Positions 37,658 to 46,938 of a stretch of DNA of 47,902 nt are shown here, piece after piece. The stretch is taken from the NCBI RefSeq assembly GCF_028688855.1, contig NZ_JAQTXI010000026.1, positions 1 to 47,902 of the forward strand, given 5' to 3'. Source of the stretch: Neomegalonema sp. (GTDB taxonomy: Bacteria; Pseudomonadota; Alphaproteobacteria; Rhodobacterales; Rhodobacteraceae). Below the pieces are notes generated by a model. That model was not told where the DNA came from, ran no database searches, and saw only the letters and a list, made by a program, of their open reading frames with translations. The position numbers were made by a program, and so were the translations under genes. How positions within the stretch are numbered: position 1 is the stretch's first letter; every line of letters begins with the position of its first letter.

Positions 37658-38196
37658 GCGCCATGGATGCGGCGTTTCGCGTGCTGTTCGTCTGTCTGGG
37701 GAACATCTGCCGCTCGCCCACGGCGGAGGGCGTCTTTCGCCGCAAGCTCCGGGAGGCGGGGCTCTCGGGCCTCGTCGAGGCGGATTCGGCGGGGACGGCG
37801 GCCTGGCACGCGGGACATCCGCCCGACCGGCGGACTCAGGCCGAGGCCGCGCGGCGCGGCGTCGATCTCTCCGGCTTGCGGGCGCGTCAGGTCCGGGCGG
37901 CGGATTTTCAGGATTTCGACCTGATCCTCGCCATGGACGAAGACAATCTGCGCGATCTCAAAGAAAAGGCTCCGCCGAGCGCGAGGGCGGAGCTGAAGTT
38001 GTTCCTGGATTTCGTCCCGGGCTCTTCTTCTTCCGCGCGCTCGAAGCCGCGCGAAGTCCCGGATCCCTATCACGGCGGCCCCGAGGGGTTCGCCGAGGTC
38101 TACGACCTCTGCGCCTCGGCGGCCGACGGTCTTCTGGAGGAGACGCGCCGCAGGGTCGGGCCGCGTCGCGCCTCCTCCTCCCCAAAGACCTCCTGA
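37654..38196 (+). CDS. Low-molecular-weight protein-tyrosine phosphatase family protein
   Basis: The 180-residue protein has the LMW-PTP P-loop C-x5-R as VCLGNICRSPTAEG near residue 14, so the nucleophilic cysteine and the arginine are present. The general acid Asp is in VPDPYHGG near 142. It probably dephosphorylates tyrosines or low-molecular-weight substrates in the cytoplasm. GTG 37654 overlaps the pepN TGA (GTGA); an ATG at 37663 is equally possible and would remove three residues. It has an extra Ser-rich insertion (GSSSSARSK near 127) between the loop and the acid. Confidence 0.92.
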   Translation: MSAMDAAFRVLFVCLGNICRSPTAEGVFRRKLREAGLSGLVEADSAGTAAWHAGHPPDRRTQAEAARRGVDLSGLRARQVRAADFQDFDLILAMDEDNLRDLKEKAPPSARAELKLFLDFVPGSSSSARSKPREVPDPYHGGPEGFAEVYDLCASAADGLLEETRRRVGPRRASSSPKTS

Positions 38197-38203
38197 ATTC
38201 TCC

Positions 38204-39202
38204 TTACGGGAAGTTGCGCTCGGCGGCGGCCTGATAGCGCCCCTGGGCGCGGCAGCTGTCGGGATCGGAATCGCAGTGCAGACGCACCTGGTCGATCCAG
38301 TCGCGATAGCGCGAGACCGGCGTGAAATACATGTTGTAGCCCGGCGCCGAGCAGGGCCCGAGCGCCGCGCCGCTGCGGGCGTCGCGGCCGCCCGGATCCA
38401 CGCCCGAGAAGACGCCGATGGTCAGGGCGACGCCGTTCTTGCGGGTCAGCAGCGGACCGCCGCTCTCGCCGCGGCAGATGCCCCGCAGAGCCCCGTTGAT
38501 CGAGGAGACCGTGACGAAGCCGCGGGGCTCGACCTCGGTGACCTTGACCTCGGCGCGACGCAGCGTATGGGCCGGGTCCACCGGGCCCGAGACGCGCCAG
38601 CCCGCCGCATGCGCCAGATCGCCCACGCGCACCACGTCGGCGCTCTGGGGCGGCAGTTTGGCGGCGGTGTCGACGAGGGTCTGGGGCAGAGGCTCGTTCA
38701 GGCGGATCAGGGCCACGTCGTGGTCCAGAGTGCCGATGTTGGCGCCGGCGTGGCAGACGGCGTCCACGGCGGTGCGCATGACCACGCCGCCCTCGATGTC
38801 GTGGGATCCGGCGATGATCTCGATGCGCGACCAGCCGCCCTCGGCGACGCAATGGGCCGCGGTCAGGACCCAGCGCGAGTCGATGATCGAGCCGCCGCAA
38901 TTGACCATCTCGGTGCTGACGCCTCCGGCGCTGGCGGTCTCGCGATGGATGATGTTGAGCTTGGCGATCCAGGGGAACATCGGATCGCGCTGTTCGCCGA
39001 TGCGCTCGGGACGGTCGCGGCGGTAGCGCTGGCCGACCTCCGAAGAACCCGCCTGGGTGCGCAGGCCCGTGTTGGGCGCGCCGCAGGCGTAGGCGTTGAG
39101 CCCGGTGAGGCTGGAGCGCGGCGCGGCGGACTGAGCCTGAACGGCGCTCGTCGCCAGCACGCTTGCGCCAAGGGCCAAGCCCAGAGCCTTCTTGAACGAC
39201 AT
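38204..39202 (-). CDS. Secreted trypsin-like serine protease (S1 family)
   Basis: The 332-residue protein has a signal peptide (MSFKKALGLALGASVLATSAVQAQ). Its catalytic triad reads His117 in LTAAHC, Asp162 in HDVALI and Ser247 in GESGGPL. The consensus around the serine is GDSGGP, so Asp is replaced by Glu here, which is seen in some bacterial members. Seven cysteines, including NCGG before the histidine loop and C-terminal LHCDSDPDSC, suggest disulfides. It probably acts in the periplasm or outside the cell. It converges on the LMW phosphatase gene (7-bp gap) and diverges from the TauE gene across an unusual AT-rich region. Confidence 0.92.
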   Translation of the reverse strand: MSFKKALGLALGASVLATSAVQAQSAAPRSSLTGLNAYACGAPNTGLRTQAGSSEVGQRYRRDRPERIGEQRDPMFPWIAKLNIIHRETASAGGVSTEMVNCGGSIIDSRWVLTAAHCVAEGGWSRIEIIAGSHDIEGGVVMRTAVDAVCHAGANIGTLDHDVALIRLNEPLPQTLVDTAAKLPPQSADVVRVGDLAHAAGWRVSGPVDPAHTLRRAEVKVTEVEPRGFVTVSSINGALRGICRGESGGPLLTRKNGVALTIGVFSGVDPGGRDARSGAALGPCSAPGYNMYFTPVSRYRDWIDQVRLHCDSDPDSCRAQGRYQAAAERNFP

Positions 39203-39366
39203 GGATCCCTCCTTGCGGGACCTCCCCCCGAGGTCTTGTCCGGAGCTTGGGCCGAAACTCTCAAACGAACCTGAACGCCGGAAGTTTTTCGAAGTAAAAC
39301 CATGAGAACATCATTCCAATTTTATGGAATACGCCAAAGAAGATGCGGAAATCCGTTAATTTCCGA

Positions 39367-39383
39367 GAACTTCTGGGAAGTTC
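39367..39383. promoter_or_regulatory. 17-bp inverted repeat GAACTTC-TGG-GAAGTTC, candidate operator
   Basis: Two perfect 7-base arms with a 3-base centre in the AT-rich half of the divergent region, about 165 bp from the protease start and 330 bp from the TauE start. Size and symmetry suit a dimeric regulator. The regulator is not known. Confidence 0.4.
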
Positions 39384-39624
39384 GCCCAGATTTCGCCAAA
39401 ATTCGCACCGGGTTCTGGAAATCTCGTCTTTGATTTCATGACGACGACCGGATGACGCCGCAGGATCCATCCCGACCGGATTTCCTCTTCAGGAGCGCCG
39501 CCTCCGCTTGTCTTCCGGCGCGGGCGGAGGCGCCCGGAGTCCGGAGCTTCCGGCGGAGGTCTCCGGCGGGGATTCCGGCGGGGTTTCGCCCGGGATCTTC
39601 GGCCGGGATCTTCGGCGGGGGCTT

Positions 39625-39655
39625 GCCTCCGGGCCCTCCGGAGGCGGGCGGTTTT
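39625..39655 (+). terminator. Terminator-like hairpin in the TauE leader
   Basis: GCCTCCGG and CCGGAGGC pair around GCCCT (39625-39645), followed by GGGCGGTTTTC. It points towards the TauE gene but no plus-strand gene lies upstream, so it could be an attenuator in the leader. It could also be chance in this GC-rich tract. Confidence 0.35.
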
Positions 39656-39714
39656 CGCTTGCCAATCCGCGCGGCGAGGCCGATCTTTCCCGCAACTGCG
39701 AAGGGGTGCGGACA

Positions 39715-40542
39715 ATGACCATGGATCTTGCGACTCTGGCGCCGCTGTTCGCGCTTCTGGCGGCGGTGGGAGTCTTCGCCGGACTGATCGCGGGGCTGCT
39801 CGGGATCGGGGGCGGCGCGGTGCTGGTGCCCGCCTTCTATTACGTGTTCTCGGCGCTCGGCTTTCCGCAGGACCATCTGATGCATGTGGCGGTGGGCACC
39901 TCTCTGGCGACCATCGTCTTCACCTCCCAGCGCTCCGTGCGGACCCATGCGGGCAAGGGCGCGGTGGACTGGGATCTGCTCAAGGCCTGGGCGCCCTGGG
40001 TGGCCTCGGGCGCGGCGCTCGGCGGACTCGTCGCCGGGAGCCTCGACACGCGCGGGCTGATGATCGTCTTCGGCTCCCTGGCCCTGCTGACCTCGGCGCA
40101 GATGGGCCTCGGCAATCCGAAGACCCGGCTCGGAGAGGCGCCGCCCCAAGGGCCGACGCGCGCCGCCTGGGGTCTGGGGCTCGGGTTCCTCTCGGCGCTG
40201 ATGGGCATCGGCGGAGGCGCCTTCGGCGTGGCGATCCTCTCGCTCTACGGCGTGGCGATCCATCGGGCCATCGGCACGGCTTCGGGATTCGGCTTCATCA
40301 TCGCGCTGCCCTCGATGCTGCTGTTCATCCTCACCGGCTGGGGAGAGCCGGGCCGTCCGCCCTACAGCCTCGGCTATGTGAACCTTCCCGCCTTCCTGCT
40401 CATCACGCCCCTGACGGCGCTTCTGGCCCCCTATGGGGCGCGGCTGGCCCATAAGCTGGACGTCAAGCCGCTCAAGCGGACCTTCGCGGTGTTTCTCGGG
40501 CTGATCGCGCTGAACATGCTGCGCAAGGCCTTCTGGGGCTGA
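39715..40542 (+). CDS. TauE/SafE-family membrane exporter
   Basis: The 275-residue protein has about 8 membrane segments and the two TauE repeats: GLIAGLLGIGGGAVLVPAFYY near residue 24 and GFLSALMGIGGGAFGVAILS near 160. Relatives export sulfite, sulfoacetate or other anions. The substrate here is not known. ATG 39715 is chosen because the first repeat follows at the normal distance; an ATG two codons later is also possible. The frame stays open further upstream only through GC-rich repeats that look non-coding. gatC lies 82 bp downstream with a promoter of its own. Confidence 0.9.
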   Translation: MTMDLATLAPLFALLAAVGVFAGLIAGLLGIGGGAVLVPAFYYVFSALGFPQDHLMHVAVGTSLATIVFTSQRSVRTHAGKGAVDWDLLKAWAPWVASGAALGGLVAGSLDTRGLMIVFGSLALLTSAQMGLGNPKTRLGEAPPQGPTRAAWGLGLGFLSALMGIGGGAFGVAILSLYGVAIHRAIGTASGFGFIIALPSMLLFILTGWGEPGRPPYSLGYVNLPAFLLITPLTALLAPYGARLAHKLDVKPLKRTFAVFLGLIALNMLRKAFWG

Positions 40543-40569
40543 GCGCCGCCGGAAGGCTGGAGGCCGGGC

Positions 40570-40597
40570 TTGGAAATCGGGTCCGGATGGGATTAAA
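40570..40597 (+). promoter_or_regulatory. Candidate promoter of gatCA
   Basis: TTGGAA (40570-40575) and ATTAAA (40592-40597) are separated by 16 bases and lie about 28 bp before gatC. They partly fit the sigma-70 consensus. The segment is the only AT-rich spot in the gap. Confidence 0.4.
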
Positions 40598-40624
40598 AGG
40601 CGCGTGTCTGCAAGGAGTCCCCGA

Positions 40625-40912
40625 ATGTCCGTCGACGCTGAAGACGTCCGCCGCGCCGCGAAGCTCGCGCGCATCGCCGTGAAGACCGAGGAGCTGGAGC
40701 CTCTGGCCGCCGAGCTGAACGGAATCCTGACCTGGATCGAACAGCTCGCCGAGGTGGATGTGGAGGGCGTCGAGCCCCTGACCACCCCCAACGTGACCCA
40801 GGCCCGTCAGCGCCCCGACCTCGTGACCGACGGAGACATCCAGGAGAAGATCCTGATGAACGCCCCGGACTCCCGCGAGGGATTCTTCGTCGTGCCCAAA
40901 GTGGTGGAGTGA
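40625..40912 (+). CDS. gatC: Aspartyl/glutamyl-tRNA amidotransferase subunit C
   Basis: GatC is the small stabilising subunit of GatCAB, which converts misacylated Asp-tRNA(Asn) and/or Glu-tRNA(Gln) to the amide form. The 95-residue protein has the family pattern [29 protein letters not shown] at the start and VEPLTTP in the middle, ending near [14 protein letters not shown] 40625 follows AAGGAG. The gatA start lies within or just after its stop, so the two are coupled. gatB is not in the window. Confidence 0.95.
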   Translation: MSVDAEDVRRAAKLARIAVKTEELEPLAAELNGILTWIEQLAEVDVEGVEPLTTPNVTQARQRPDLVTDGDIQEKILMNAPDSREGFFVVPKVVE

Positions 40913-40917
40913 GCTTC

Positions 40918-42402
40918 ATGACCGATCTGACCAGGCTCACCCTCGCCGAGGCCCGCGACGGCCTGCGCCGCAAGGACTTCCGCGCCGTCGAGCTGACCGA
41001 GGCCCATGGCGCCGCCATCGCCGCAGCCAACGGGGCGCTGAACGCCTACGCCCATCCCACGCCGGAAGCGGCGCTCGCCATGGCCGAAGCCGCCGACGCG
41101 CGTCTGGCCGAAGGCGGCGCCCCCGATCTCTGCGGCGTCCCCATCGGGGTGAAGGACCTCTTCGCGGTGGAGGGCGTGCCGACCCAGGCGGCCTCGCGGA
41201 TTCTCGAAGGCTTCCTGCCGCCCTACGACTCCACGGTCACGGCGAAGCTCCGCGCGGAGGGCGCGGTCTTCCTCGGCAAGCTGAACATGGATGAATTCGC
41301 CATGGGCAGCTCCAATGAAACCAGCGTCTACGGCCCCGTCGTCTCGCCCTGGCGGCGCAAGGGCGAAACCGGGCCCCTGACGCCCGGCGGCTCTTCGGGC
41401 GGCTCCTCGGCGGCGGTGGCGGCGGATCTCGCGGTGGCGGCGCTCGGCACCGACACCGGCGGCTCCATCCGTCAGCCCGCCGCCCTGACCGGCATCGTGG
41501 GGCTCAAGCCGACCTACGGGCGCGTGTCGCGCTGGGGCGTGGTGGCCTTCGCCTCCTCGCTGGACCAGGCCGGGCCCATGACCAAGACCGTCCGCGACGC
41601 CGCGATCTTCCTGAAGAGCTTCGCGGGCTTCGATCCGAAGGACTCCACCAGCGCCGACATCGCGGTTCCCGATTACGAAGCCGCTCTGGGCGGCTCGATC
41701 AAGGGCAAGCGGATCGGCATTCCGAAGGAATATCGCGTCGACGGGCTCTCGGGCGAGGTCCAGAGCCTCTGGGACCATGGCGCGCTGAAATTGCGCGAAG
41801 CCGGAGCGGAGCTGATCGAAGTCAGCCTGCCGCATACGAAATACGCCCTCGCGGCCTATTACATCGTGGCGCCCGCCGAAGCCTCCTCGAATCTCGCGCG
41901 CTACGACGGCGTGCGCTACGGGCGTCGGGCGAAGCTCGCGCAGGGCGACGGAATCGCCGACCTTTACGAGAAGACCCGCGCCGAGGGTTTCGGCCGCGAA
42001 GTCCGCCGTCGCGTGATGATCGGGGCCTACGCCCTGTCGGCGGGCTTCTACGACGCCTATTACCTGCGCGCCCAGAAGGTGCGCGCGCTCATCAAGCGCG
42101 ATTTCGACGAGGCCTTCCGGCAGGTCGACGCCATCCTGACCCCCACCACCCCCTCGCCCGCCTTCGGGCTCGGCGAGAAGACCAACGATCCGGTGGCGAT
42201 GTATCTGGAGGACGTCTTCACCGTGCCGGTGAACCTCGCCGGATTGCCCGCCATCAGCCTGCCCGCCGGACTGGCGCGGCAGGGGACTCCGCTCGGGCTT
42301 CAGCTCATCGGGCGACCCTTCGACGAATCGGGCCTTCTGGCCCTCGCGGAGGCGGTGGAGCGGGATTCCGGCTTCTCGGCCAGGCCCGCCCGCTGGTGGT
42401 GA
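40918..42402 (+). CDS. gatA: Aspartyl/glutamyl-tRNA amidotransferase subunit A
   Basis: GatA is the glutaminase subunit that releases ammonia for tRNA amidation. The 494-residue protein has the amidase signature: Lys79 in [23 protein letters not shown] near residue 155 with the Ser-cisSer pair of the Ser-Ser-Lys triad, and [34 protein letters not shown] is present near the C-terminus. I prefer ATG 40918; a GTG at 40909 overlaps the gatC stop and would add three residues. Sequence is complete and in the expected order gatC-gatA. Confidence 0.96.
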   Translation: MTDLTRLTLAEARDGLRRKDFRAVELTEAHGAAIAAANGALNAYAHPTPEAALAMAEAADARLAEGGAPDLCGVPIGVKDLFAVEGVPTQAASRILEGFLPPYDSTVTAKLRAEGAVFLGKLNMDEFAMGSSNETSVYGPVVSPWRRKGETGPLTPGGSSGGSSAAVAADLAVAALGTDTGGSIRQPAALTGIVGLKPTYGRVSRWGVVAFASSLDQAGPMTKTVRDAAIFLKSFAGFDPKDSTSADIAVPDYEAALGGSIKGKRIGIPKEYRVDGLSGEVQSLWDHGALKLREAGAELIEVSLPHTKYALAAYYIVAPAEASSNLARYDGVRYGRRAKLAQGDGIADLYEKTRAEGFGREVRRRVMIGAYALSAGFYDAYYLRAQKVRALIKRDFDEAFRQVDAILTPTTPSPAFGLGEKTNDPVAMYLEDVFTVPVNLAGLPAISLPAGLARQGTPLGLQLIGRPFDESGLLALAEAVERDSGFSARPARWW

Positions 42403-42432
42403 GGCTCGCTTCAGGGCGCCGTGGCGTCGATA

Positions 42433-42461
42433 TTGACGCCCGGCGCCTCGCGCCTTAGTGA
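42433..42461 (+). promoter_or_regulatory. Candidate sigma-70 promoter of etfBA
   Basis: TTGACG (42433-42438) and TAGTGA (42456-42461) are separated by 17 bases and lie 46 bp before etfB. The -35 box matches the alphaproteobacterial TTGAC consensus well. Confidence 0.5.
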
Positions 42462-42507
42462 CAGGCGCAAGGGACAAGACCAGATCTTGCGATTGGGAGG
42501 CTCCGTC

Positions 42508-43269
42508 ATGAAGATTCTGACGCCCGTGAAACGGGTGATCGACTATAACGTCAAGGCGCGCGTCAAGGCCGACGGCTCGGGCGTGGATCTCGCGAACGTC
42601 AAGATGTCGATGAATCCCTTCGACGAAATCGCCGTCGAGGAGGCCGTCCGCCTCAAGGAGGCCGGAAAGGCCGCCGAGATCATCGCCGTCTCCATCGGCG
42701 TGGACAAGGCTCAGGAGACGCTCCGCACCGCCCTCGCCATGGGCGCCGACCGCGCGATTCTCGTGCAGGCGGCCTCCAGCGTGGACGAGGACGTCGAGCC
42801 TCTGGCCGTGGCCCGGATCCTCAAGGCGATCATCGAGGCCGAAAAGCCCGATCTGATCATCATGGGCAAGCAGGCCATCGACAACGACAGCAACGCCACC
42901 GGACAGATGCTCGCGGCGATGCTCGGATGGCCTCAGGCCACCTTCGCCTCGAAGCTGGAGATCGAAGGCGGCGCGGCCAAGGTCACCCGCGAAGTCGACG
43001 GCGGCCTCCAGACGATCAGGGTGGCGCTGCCCGCCGTGGTCACGACGGATCTGCGCCTCAACGAACCGCGCTACGCCAGCCTTCCCAACATCATGAAGGC
43101 CAAGAAGAAGCCCCTCGACGTCAAGACCGCCGCCGATCTCGGCGTGGACGTGACGCCGCGCCTGACGGTGGTGAAGGTCTCCGAGCCCCCCGCGCGCAAG
43201 GCCGGAATCAAGGTCGGCTCCGTCGAGGAGCTGGTGGCGAAGCTCAAGACCGAAGCGAAGGTGCTTTAA
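42508..43269 (+). CDS. etfB: Electron transfer flavoprotein subunit beta
   Basis: EtfB binds AMP and, with EtfA, carries electrons from acyl-CoA and related dehydrogenases to ETF-ubiquinone oxidoreductase. The 253-residue protein starts [16 protein letters not shown] and has [19 protein letters not shown] near residue 33. It also carries the signature [43 protein letters not shown] near 155. ATG 42508 follows GGGAGG. etfA starts 1 bp after the stop. The pair fits with the acyl-CoA ligases and racemase elsewhere in the window. Confidence 0.97.
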   Translation: MKILTPVKRVIDYNVKARVKADGSGVDLANVKMSMNPFDEIAVEEAVRLKEAGKAAEIIAVSIGVDKAQETLRTALAMGADRAILVQAASSVDEDVEPLAVARILKAIIEAEKPDLIIMGKQAIDNDSNATGQMLAAMLGWPQATFASKLEIEGGAAKVTREVDGGLQTIRVALPAVVTTDLRLNEPRYASLPNIMKAKKKPLDVKTAADLGVDVTPRLTVVKVSEPPARKAGIKVGSVEELVAKLKTEAKVL

Positions 43270-43270
43270 G

Positions 43271-44173
43271 ATGGCCGTTCTTCTGCTCGCCGACGCGCAG
43301 CTCGACGCGACCGCCAAGGCCGTGACCGCCGCCCGCAAGCTCGGGGGCGAGGTCCACGCCCTCGTCGCCGGACAGGGCGAAGCCGCCGAAGTCGCGAAGC
43401 TCCAGGGCGTCGACAAGGTGCTGACCGCTCCCGGAGACGCCCATGGGCTCGCCGAGCCTCTGGCGGCCCTGCTGGCGGCTCTGGCGCCGAATTATTCGCA
43501 TGTCGTGGCCGCGGCCACCTCCAACGGCAAGAACATCCTCGCCCGCGCGGCGGGGCTGCTGGACGTCATGATCATCTCCGACGCCATCGGCGTCGTGGAC
43601 GCCGAGACCTTCGAGCGCCCGATCTATGCGGGCGCGGCGATCCAGACCGTGAAGAGCTCGGACAAGATCAAGATCGTGACCTTCCGCACGGCGGCTTTCG
43701 ATCCCGCGCCCTCGACCGGCTCCGCGCCGAGCGAGGCGGCTGCGGCTTCGGGGGCGGGCGGCGGCTCGGAATGGGTCTCGGACGAGACGGTCAAGAGCGA
43801 GCGTCCCGAACTGACGGCGGCGAAGATCGTCGTCTCGGGCGGACGCGGCGTCGGCTCCAAGGAGAACTTCGCCATCATCGAGAGCCTCGCCGACAAGCTG
43901 GGCGCGGCGGTGGGCGCCTCGCGCGCGGCGGTGGACTCCGGATACGCCCCCAACGACCAGCAGGTCGGGCAGACCGGCAAGGTGGTCGCGCCGCAGCTCT
44001 ATGTGGCGCTGGGCATCTCGGGCGCGATCCAGCATCTGGCGGGCATGAAGGATTCCAAGGTGATCGTCGCGATCAACAAGGATGAGGAAGCCCCCATCTT
44101 CCAGATCGCCGATTACGGCCTCGTCGGCGACCTCTTCGACATCGCGCCCAAGCTGGAGAAGGCTCTGGGCTGA
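43271..44173 (+). CDS. etfA: Electron transfer flavoprotein subunit alpha
   Basis: EtfA binds FAD and is the partner of EtfB. The 300-residue protein has the C-terminal FAD-binding signature: [21 protein letters not shown] near residue 217, then [17 protein letters not shown] near 245 and [23 protein letters not shown] near 268. Length and order are normal. A strong hairpin terminator follows about 60 bp after the stop. Confidence 0.97.
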   Translation: MAVLLLADAQLDATAKAVTAARKLGGEVHALVAGQGEAAEVAKLQGVDKVLTAPGDAHGLAEPLAALLAALAPNYSHVVAAATSNGKNILARAAGLLDVMIISDAIGVVDAETFERPIYAGAAIQTVKSSDKIKIVTFRTAAFDPAPSTGSAPSEAAAASGAGGGSEWVSDETVKSERPELTAAKIVVSGGRGVGSKENFAIIESLADKLGAAVGASRAAVDSGYAPNDQQVGQTGKVVAPQLYVALGISGAIQHLAGMKDSKVIVAINKDEEAPIFQIADYGLVGDLFDIAPKLEKALG

Positions 44174-44234
44174 CCTCCGCAAGCCGCGCCCTCTTTGCAG
44201 GAGGGCGGCGCTTGCGTATAAGACGCGAACCGAC

Positions 44235-44270
44235 AAGGCGCGCGGCCCTGCACGGGTCGCGCGCCTTGTT
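44235..44270 (+). terminator. Rho-independent terminator after etfA
   Basis: AAGGCGCGCG (44235-44244) and CGCGCGCCTT (44258-44267) form a perfect 10-bp stem, followed by GTTC. The A-rich left and T-rich right flanks of the stem fit a terminator for etfBA. Confidence 0.7.
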
Positions 44271-44315
44271 CATGCGCGCGGCCGGGAAGACCCGCCCTCA
44301 GCGCAGGAGGCGCCC

Positions 44316-45272
44316 ATGAAGCGCGACCCTTTCGACATCTGGCTGGATCAGGCCCGCGCGGCGCCTCTGGGCGGCGGATGGCGGGTCGGGGCCAGCGTGG
44401 TCCTGTCTCTGGTCGGGGCTCTGGTCAGCCAGATGGTGCTGACCGTCGCCCTTCTGCTGGCGGCGGGCGCGGGCCCCGAGGGATTCGACCAGTTCTCCAG
44501 CTTCACGAGCACGACGATCCTGCTGCTGTCCTTCGCGGGGATCTGGATCGGCGTCTTCGCGCTGCGCTTCTGGCTGCACGGGCTGACGCCCGCGACGATC
44601 TGGGGATGGAGCCGCCGGTTCGAAGCGCGGCCCTTCTGGGGGGGCGTGCTCTGCGCTCTGGCGGGTCGGGTGGTCTTCATTCCGCTGATGCTGGGCTATC
44701 TCGCGCTATCGGGGAATCTGGCGATGATGCAGGCCGCCGAGGCCGCGGTCGCCGACAGCGCCCGCAGCGGTCCGCCGGACGGATTCCTCTGGATGGCCAT
44801 CCTGCTCTTTCCGCTGACGATCCTGCAGTCCGGCGCGGAGGAGATGCTCTTTCGCGGCCACATGACCCAGATCCTCGCGGCGCGCTGGCGAGGCGCGGTC
44901 TGGCTCTGGGCGGGGCTGCCGCTGCTGCTCTTCTCGGGGCTGCACGTCACCAGCGTGACGCCCGACATGGGCCTGTCGCTGATGAGCGTCCAGATTCTCT
45001 TCGCGGCGGGGATGGGCGTGATGACGCTGGCCATGACCCGCGCCGAGGGCGGGATCTCGGGCGCGGTGGGCTTTCACGCCATGAACAACTACATCGTCTT
45101 CCTGCTGCTCTTCATGGAGGGCGGCGAGGTCTCGCCGGAGGCGGCGCTCTCCTCTTCGGGCCTGGAGCCGCTGGAGCTGCTGACGACGATGGCGCTTTAC
45201 GTGGGGGCCTGCCTCTGGGTCTTCACGACGCCGCGCCTGCCGTTCGGGCGCTGGATCGGACTCCGGCCGTGA
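44316..45272 (+). CDS. CPBP-family intramembrane metalloprotease-like protein
   Basis: The 318-residue membrane protein has about 8 hydrophobic segments. It shows the CPBP (Abi/CAAX protease) motifs: EEMLFRG with Glu175-Glu176 and Arg180, GLHVTS with His210, and FHAMNN with His254. These are the residues that form the active site in Rce1-type proteases, so it may be catalytically active. Its substrate is unknown. ATG 44316 follows GCAGGAGG. The ribbon-helix-helix gene begins inside its stop codon. Confidence 0.9.
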   Translation: MKRDPFDIWLDQARAAPLGGGWRVGASVVLSLVGALVSQMVLTVALLLAAGAGPEGFDQFSSFTSTTILLLSFAGIWIGVFALRFWLHGLTPATIWGWSRRFEARPFWGGVLCALAGRVVFIPLMLGYLALSGNLAMMQAAEAAVADSARSGPPDGFLWMAILLFPLTILQSGAEEMLFRGHMTQILAARWRGAVWLWAGLPLLLFSGLHVTSVTPDMGLSLMSVQILFAAGMGVMTLAMTRAEGGISGAVGFHAMNNYIVFLLLFMEGGEVSPEAALSSSGLEPLELLTTMALYVGACLWVFTTPRLPFGRWIGLRP

Positions 45273-45520
45273 GCGGGAAGCTGAAGCTGGTCAAGCATTC
45301 CCTGAGCATCCGGGGGCATCGCACCAGCGTGACTCTGGAGGCGCCTTTCTGGGCGGCCTTCCGGGCGCTGGCCGCCGCCGAGGGCGTCAGCCTCGGCGAG
45401 ATGGCCGCCCGCATCGACGCCGGGCGCCTCGGGGAGGGCGAGCTCAACCTCTCCTCGGCGATCCGGGTGCGGGCGCTCGAAGCGGCGCTGAAGGGCCAGA
45501 TCGGAGCAGCCTCCTCTTAA
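45269..45520 (+). CDS. Ribbon-helix-helix domain protein
   Basis: The 83-residue protein begins MSGKLKLVKHSLSIRGHRTSVTLEAPFWAAFRALAA-like sequence. The strand HRTSVTLE and following helices with GVSLGEMAARIDA match the small ribbon-helix-helix domain (RHH_4) proteins of alphaproteobacteria, probable DNA-binding proteins of unknown role. GTG 45269 overlaps the CPBP stop (GTGA), so translation is coupled. It meets the MFS gene end to end, with a 4-bp overlap of the stop codons. Confidence 0.8.
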   Translation: MSGKLKLVKHSLSIRGHRTSVTLEAPFWAAFRALAAAEGVSLGEMAARIDAGRLGEGELNLSSAIRVRALEAALKGQIGAASS

Positions 45521-46935
45521 TGCGGCGGCTCGCGCAGATGGGGCAGCTTGGCGTTGCGCGGGTTCTCCTGATGCCCCGACACGTTCTCGCCCGCCGAAGG
45601 CGGCAGACGCAGCACCAGAGGCGCGCAGAGCAGCGCCAGACCCGCCAGAATCACGAAGGCGAAGGAGAAATCCGGAACCGCCAGAGCGGTCCTTCCGTCG
45701 AGGCTCCGGCTCAGCTCCAGCAGCAGCGCCGCGAGGGTCACGCCCCCCGCGATGGAGACCTGCTGCATCACGCTGGAGAGGCTGGTCCCCTGGCTCATGC
45801 GGTTGTTGGGCAGATCGGCGTAGGCCATGGCGTTGAAGGCCGTGAACTGCAGCGAGCGCAGGAAGCCTCCAGCGAAGATCAGGCCGAAGATCAGGAAGGC
45901 GGGCGTCTCGACGGTCATCGCGCCGTAGAGCCCCAGGGAAACCGCCGTCAGGAAGGCGTTGACGGTCAGGACCTTGCGGAAACCGTAGCGGCGCAGCAAA
46001 GGCGGCGCCGCGAACTTCATCGAGAGCGCGCCCGCCGCTCCGGCCATGGTGAGGAGTCCGCTCTCCATGGGCGTCTTGCCGAAGCCGAGCTGGAGCATCA
46101 GCGGCAGCAGGAAAGGCCACCCCCCGATCGCCACCCGGAAGACCGAACCCGCCATGACGCTCACGCGATAGGTCTGGACGTTCAGGATCCGCAGATCCAC
46201 CAGAGGATGCGGCGTGCGGAAGGCGTGGCGCGCGTAAAGCGCGAGGAATCCGGCGCCGCCGAAGATGATCAGAACCTCGATCCAGCCCGCCAGCATCCCC
46301 ACGCCGCTCACCGCCACGCCGAAGACCAGCCCCGTCATGCCGAGCGCCGAGAGCAGGAAGCCCGCTCCGTCGAGGGGCGGCGGATTCTCCTCGCGGAAGT
46401 TCCTGATGAAGATCGTCGCCAGGACGAAGCCGAAGACTCCGATGGGGATGTTGATCCAGAAGATCCAGCGCCATTCGAAATAGGTCGTGATGAATCCGCC
46501 GAGCGGCGCGCCCATCACCGGGCCGAGCAGCCCGGGGATGGTCAGCCAGGACAGCGCCCGGACGTAATCCTTGCGCTCCACCGAGCGCAGCAGCACCAGA
46601 CGCCCCACCGGCACCATCATCGCCCCGCCGAGCCCCTGCACCACGCGCGCGCCGATGAAGCCCTCCAGCGAGCTGGCGAAGCCGCAGAGCGCAGAGCCCG
46701 CCGTGAAGATCACGATGGCGGTGCGGAAGACGGTGCGGGCGCCGTAGCGGTCGGCGCACCATCCGGAGATCGGGGTGAAGACCGCGATGGAGAGCAGATA
46801 GCTCGTGAAGGCCAGTTTGAGCGCGATGGGATCGACGCCGAGATCCTGCGAGATGGCCGGAAGGGCCGTCGAGAGCACGGCGGAATCGAGATTCTCCATG
46901 AAGAGCGCGCAGGCGATGATGAGCGGAATCAACAT
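45517..46935 (-). CDS. MFS multidrug efflux transporter, EmrB/QacA (DHA2) family
   Basis: The 472-residue protein has about 14 membrane segments. It carries family motifs: LDSAVLSTALPAISQDLG near residue 17 (motif D1), GWCADRYGARTVF near 58 (motif A), VQGLGGAMMVP near 98 (motif B), and GPVMGAPLGGFITTYFEWRWIFWINIP near 137 (motif C, antiporter type). It probably exports drugs or toxic organic compounds by proton exchange. The C-terminal 30 residues are hydrophilic. A small ORF ends 3 bp before its ATG, and no ribosome binding site is visible for this gene, so its translation may depend on that ORF. Confidence 0.93.
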   Translation of the reverse strand: MLIPLIIACALFMENLDSAVLSTALPAISQDLGVDPIALKLAFTSYLLSIAVFTPISGWCADRYGARTVFRTAIVIFTAGSALCGFASSLEGFIGARVVQGLGGAMMVPVGRLVLLRSVERKDYVRALSWLTIPGLLGPVMGAPLGGFITTYFEWRWIFWINIPIGVFGFVLATIFIRNFREENPPPLDGAGFLLSALGMTGLVFGVAVSGVGMLAGWIEVLIIFGGAGFLALYARHAFRTPHPLVDLRILNVQTYRVSVMAGSVFRVAIGGWPFLLPLMLQLGFGKTPMESGLLTMAGAAGALSMKFAAPPLLRRYGFRKVLTVNAFLTAVSLGLYGAMTVETPAFLIFGLIFAGGFLRSLQFTAFNAMAYADLPNNRMSQGTSLSSVMQQVSIAGGVTLAALLLELSRSLDGRTALAVPDFSFAFVILAGLALLCAPLVLRLPPSAGENVSGHQENPRNAKLPHLREPPH

Positions 46936-46938
46936 GAT

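Larger units (their letters stand above)
39203..39714. promoter_or_regulatory. Long divergent region between the protease and TauE genes
   Basis: The 512-bp gap splits into two parts. About 39280-39440 is AT-rich and holds two perfect inverted repeats: ATTCCA/TGGAAT (39313-39330) and GAACTTC-TGG-GAAGTTC (39367-39383). About 39520-39660 is extremely GC-rich with a 13-bp tandem duplication CGGGATCTTCGGC (39591-39616) and a hairpin followed by TTTT. An open frame (39452-39718, 88 codons) ends in ATGA overlap with the TauE start but looks like low-complexity translation of GC repeats, so I do not call it a gene. Confidence 0.5.

Noticed and set aside
39452..39718. 88-codon frame ending in ATGA overlap with the TauE gene
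   Set aside because: Composition follows the GC repeats, no good ribosome binding site; kept only as part of the leader finding.
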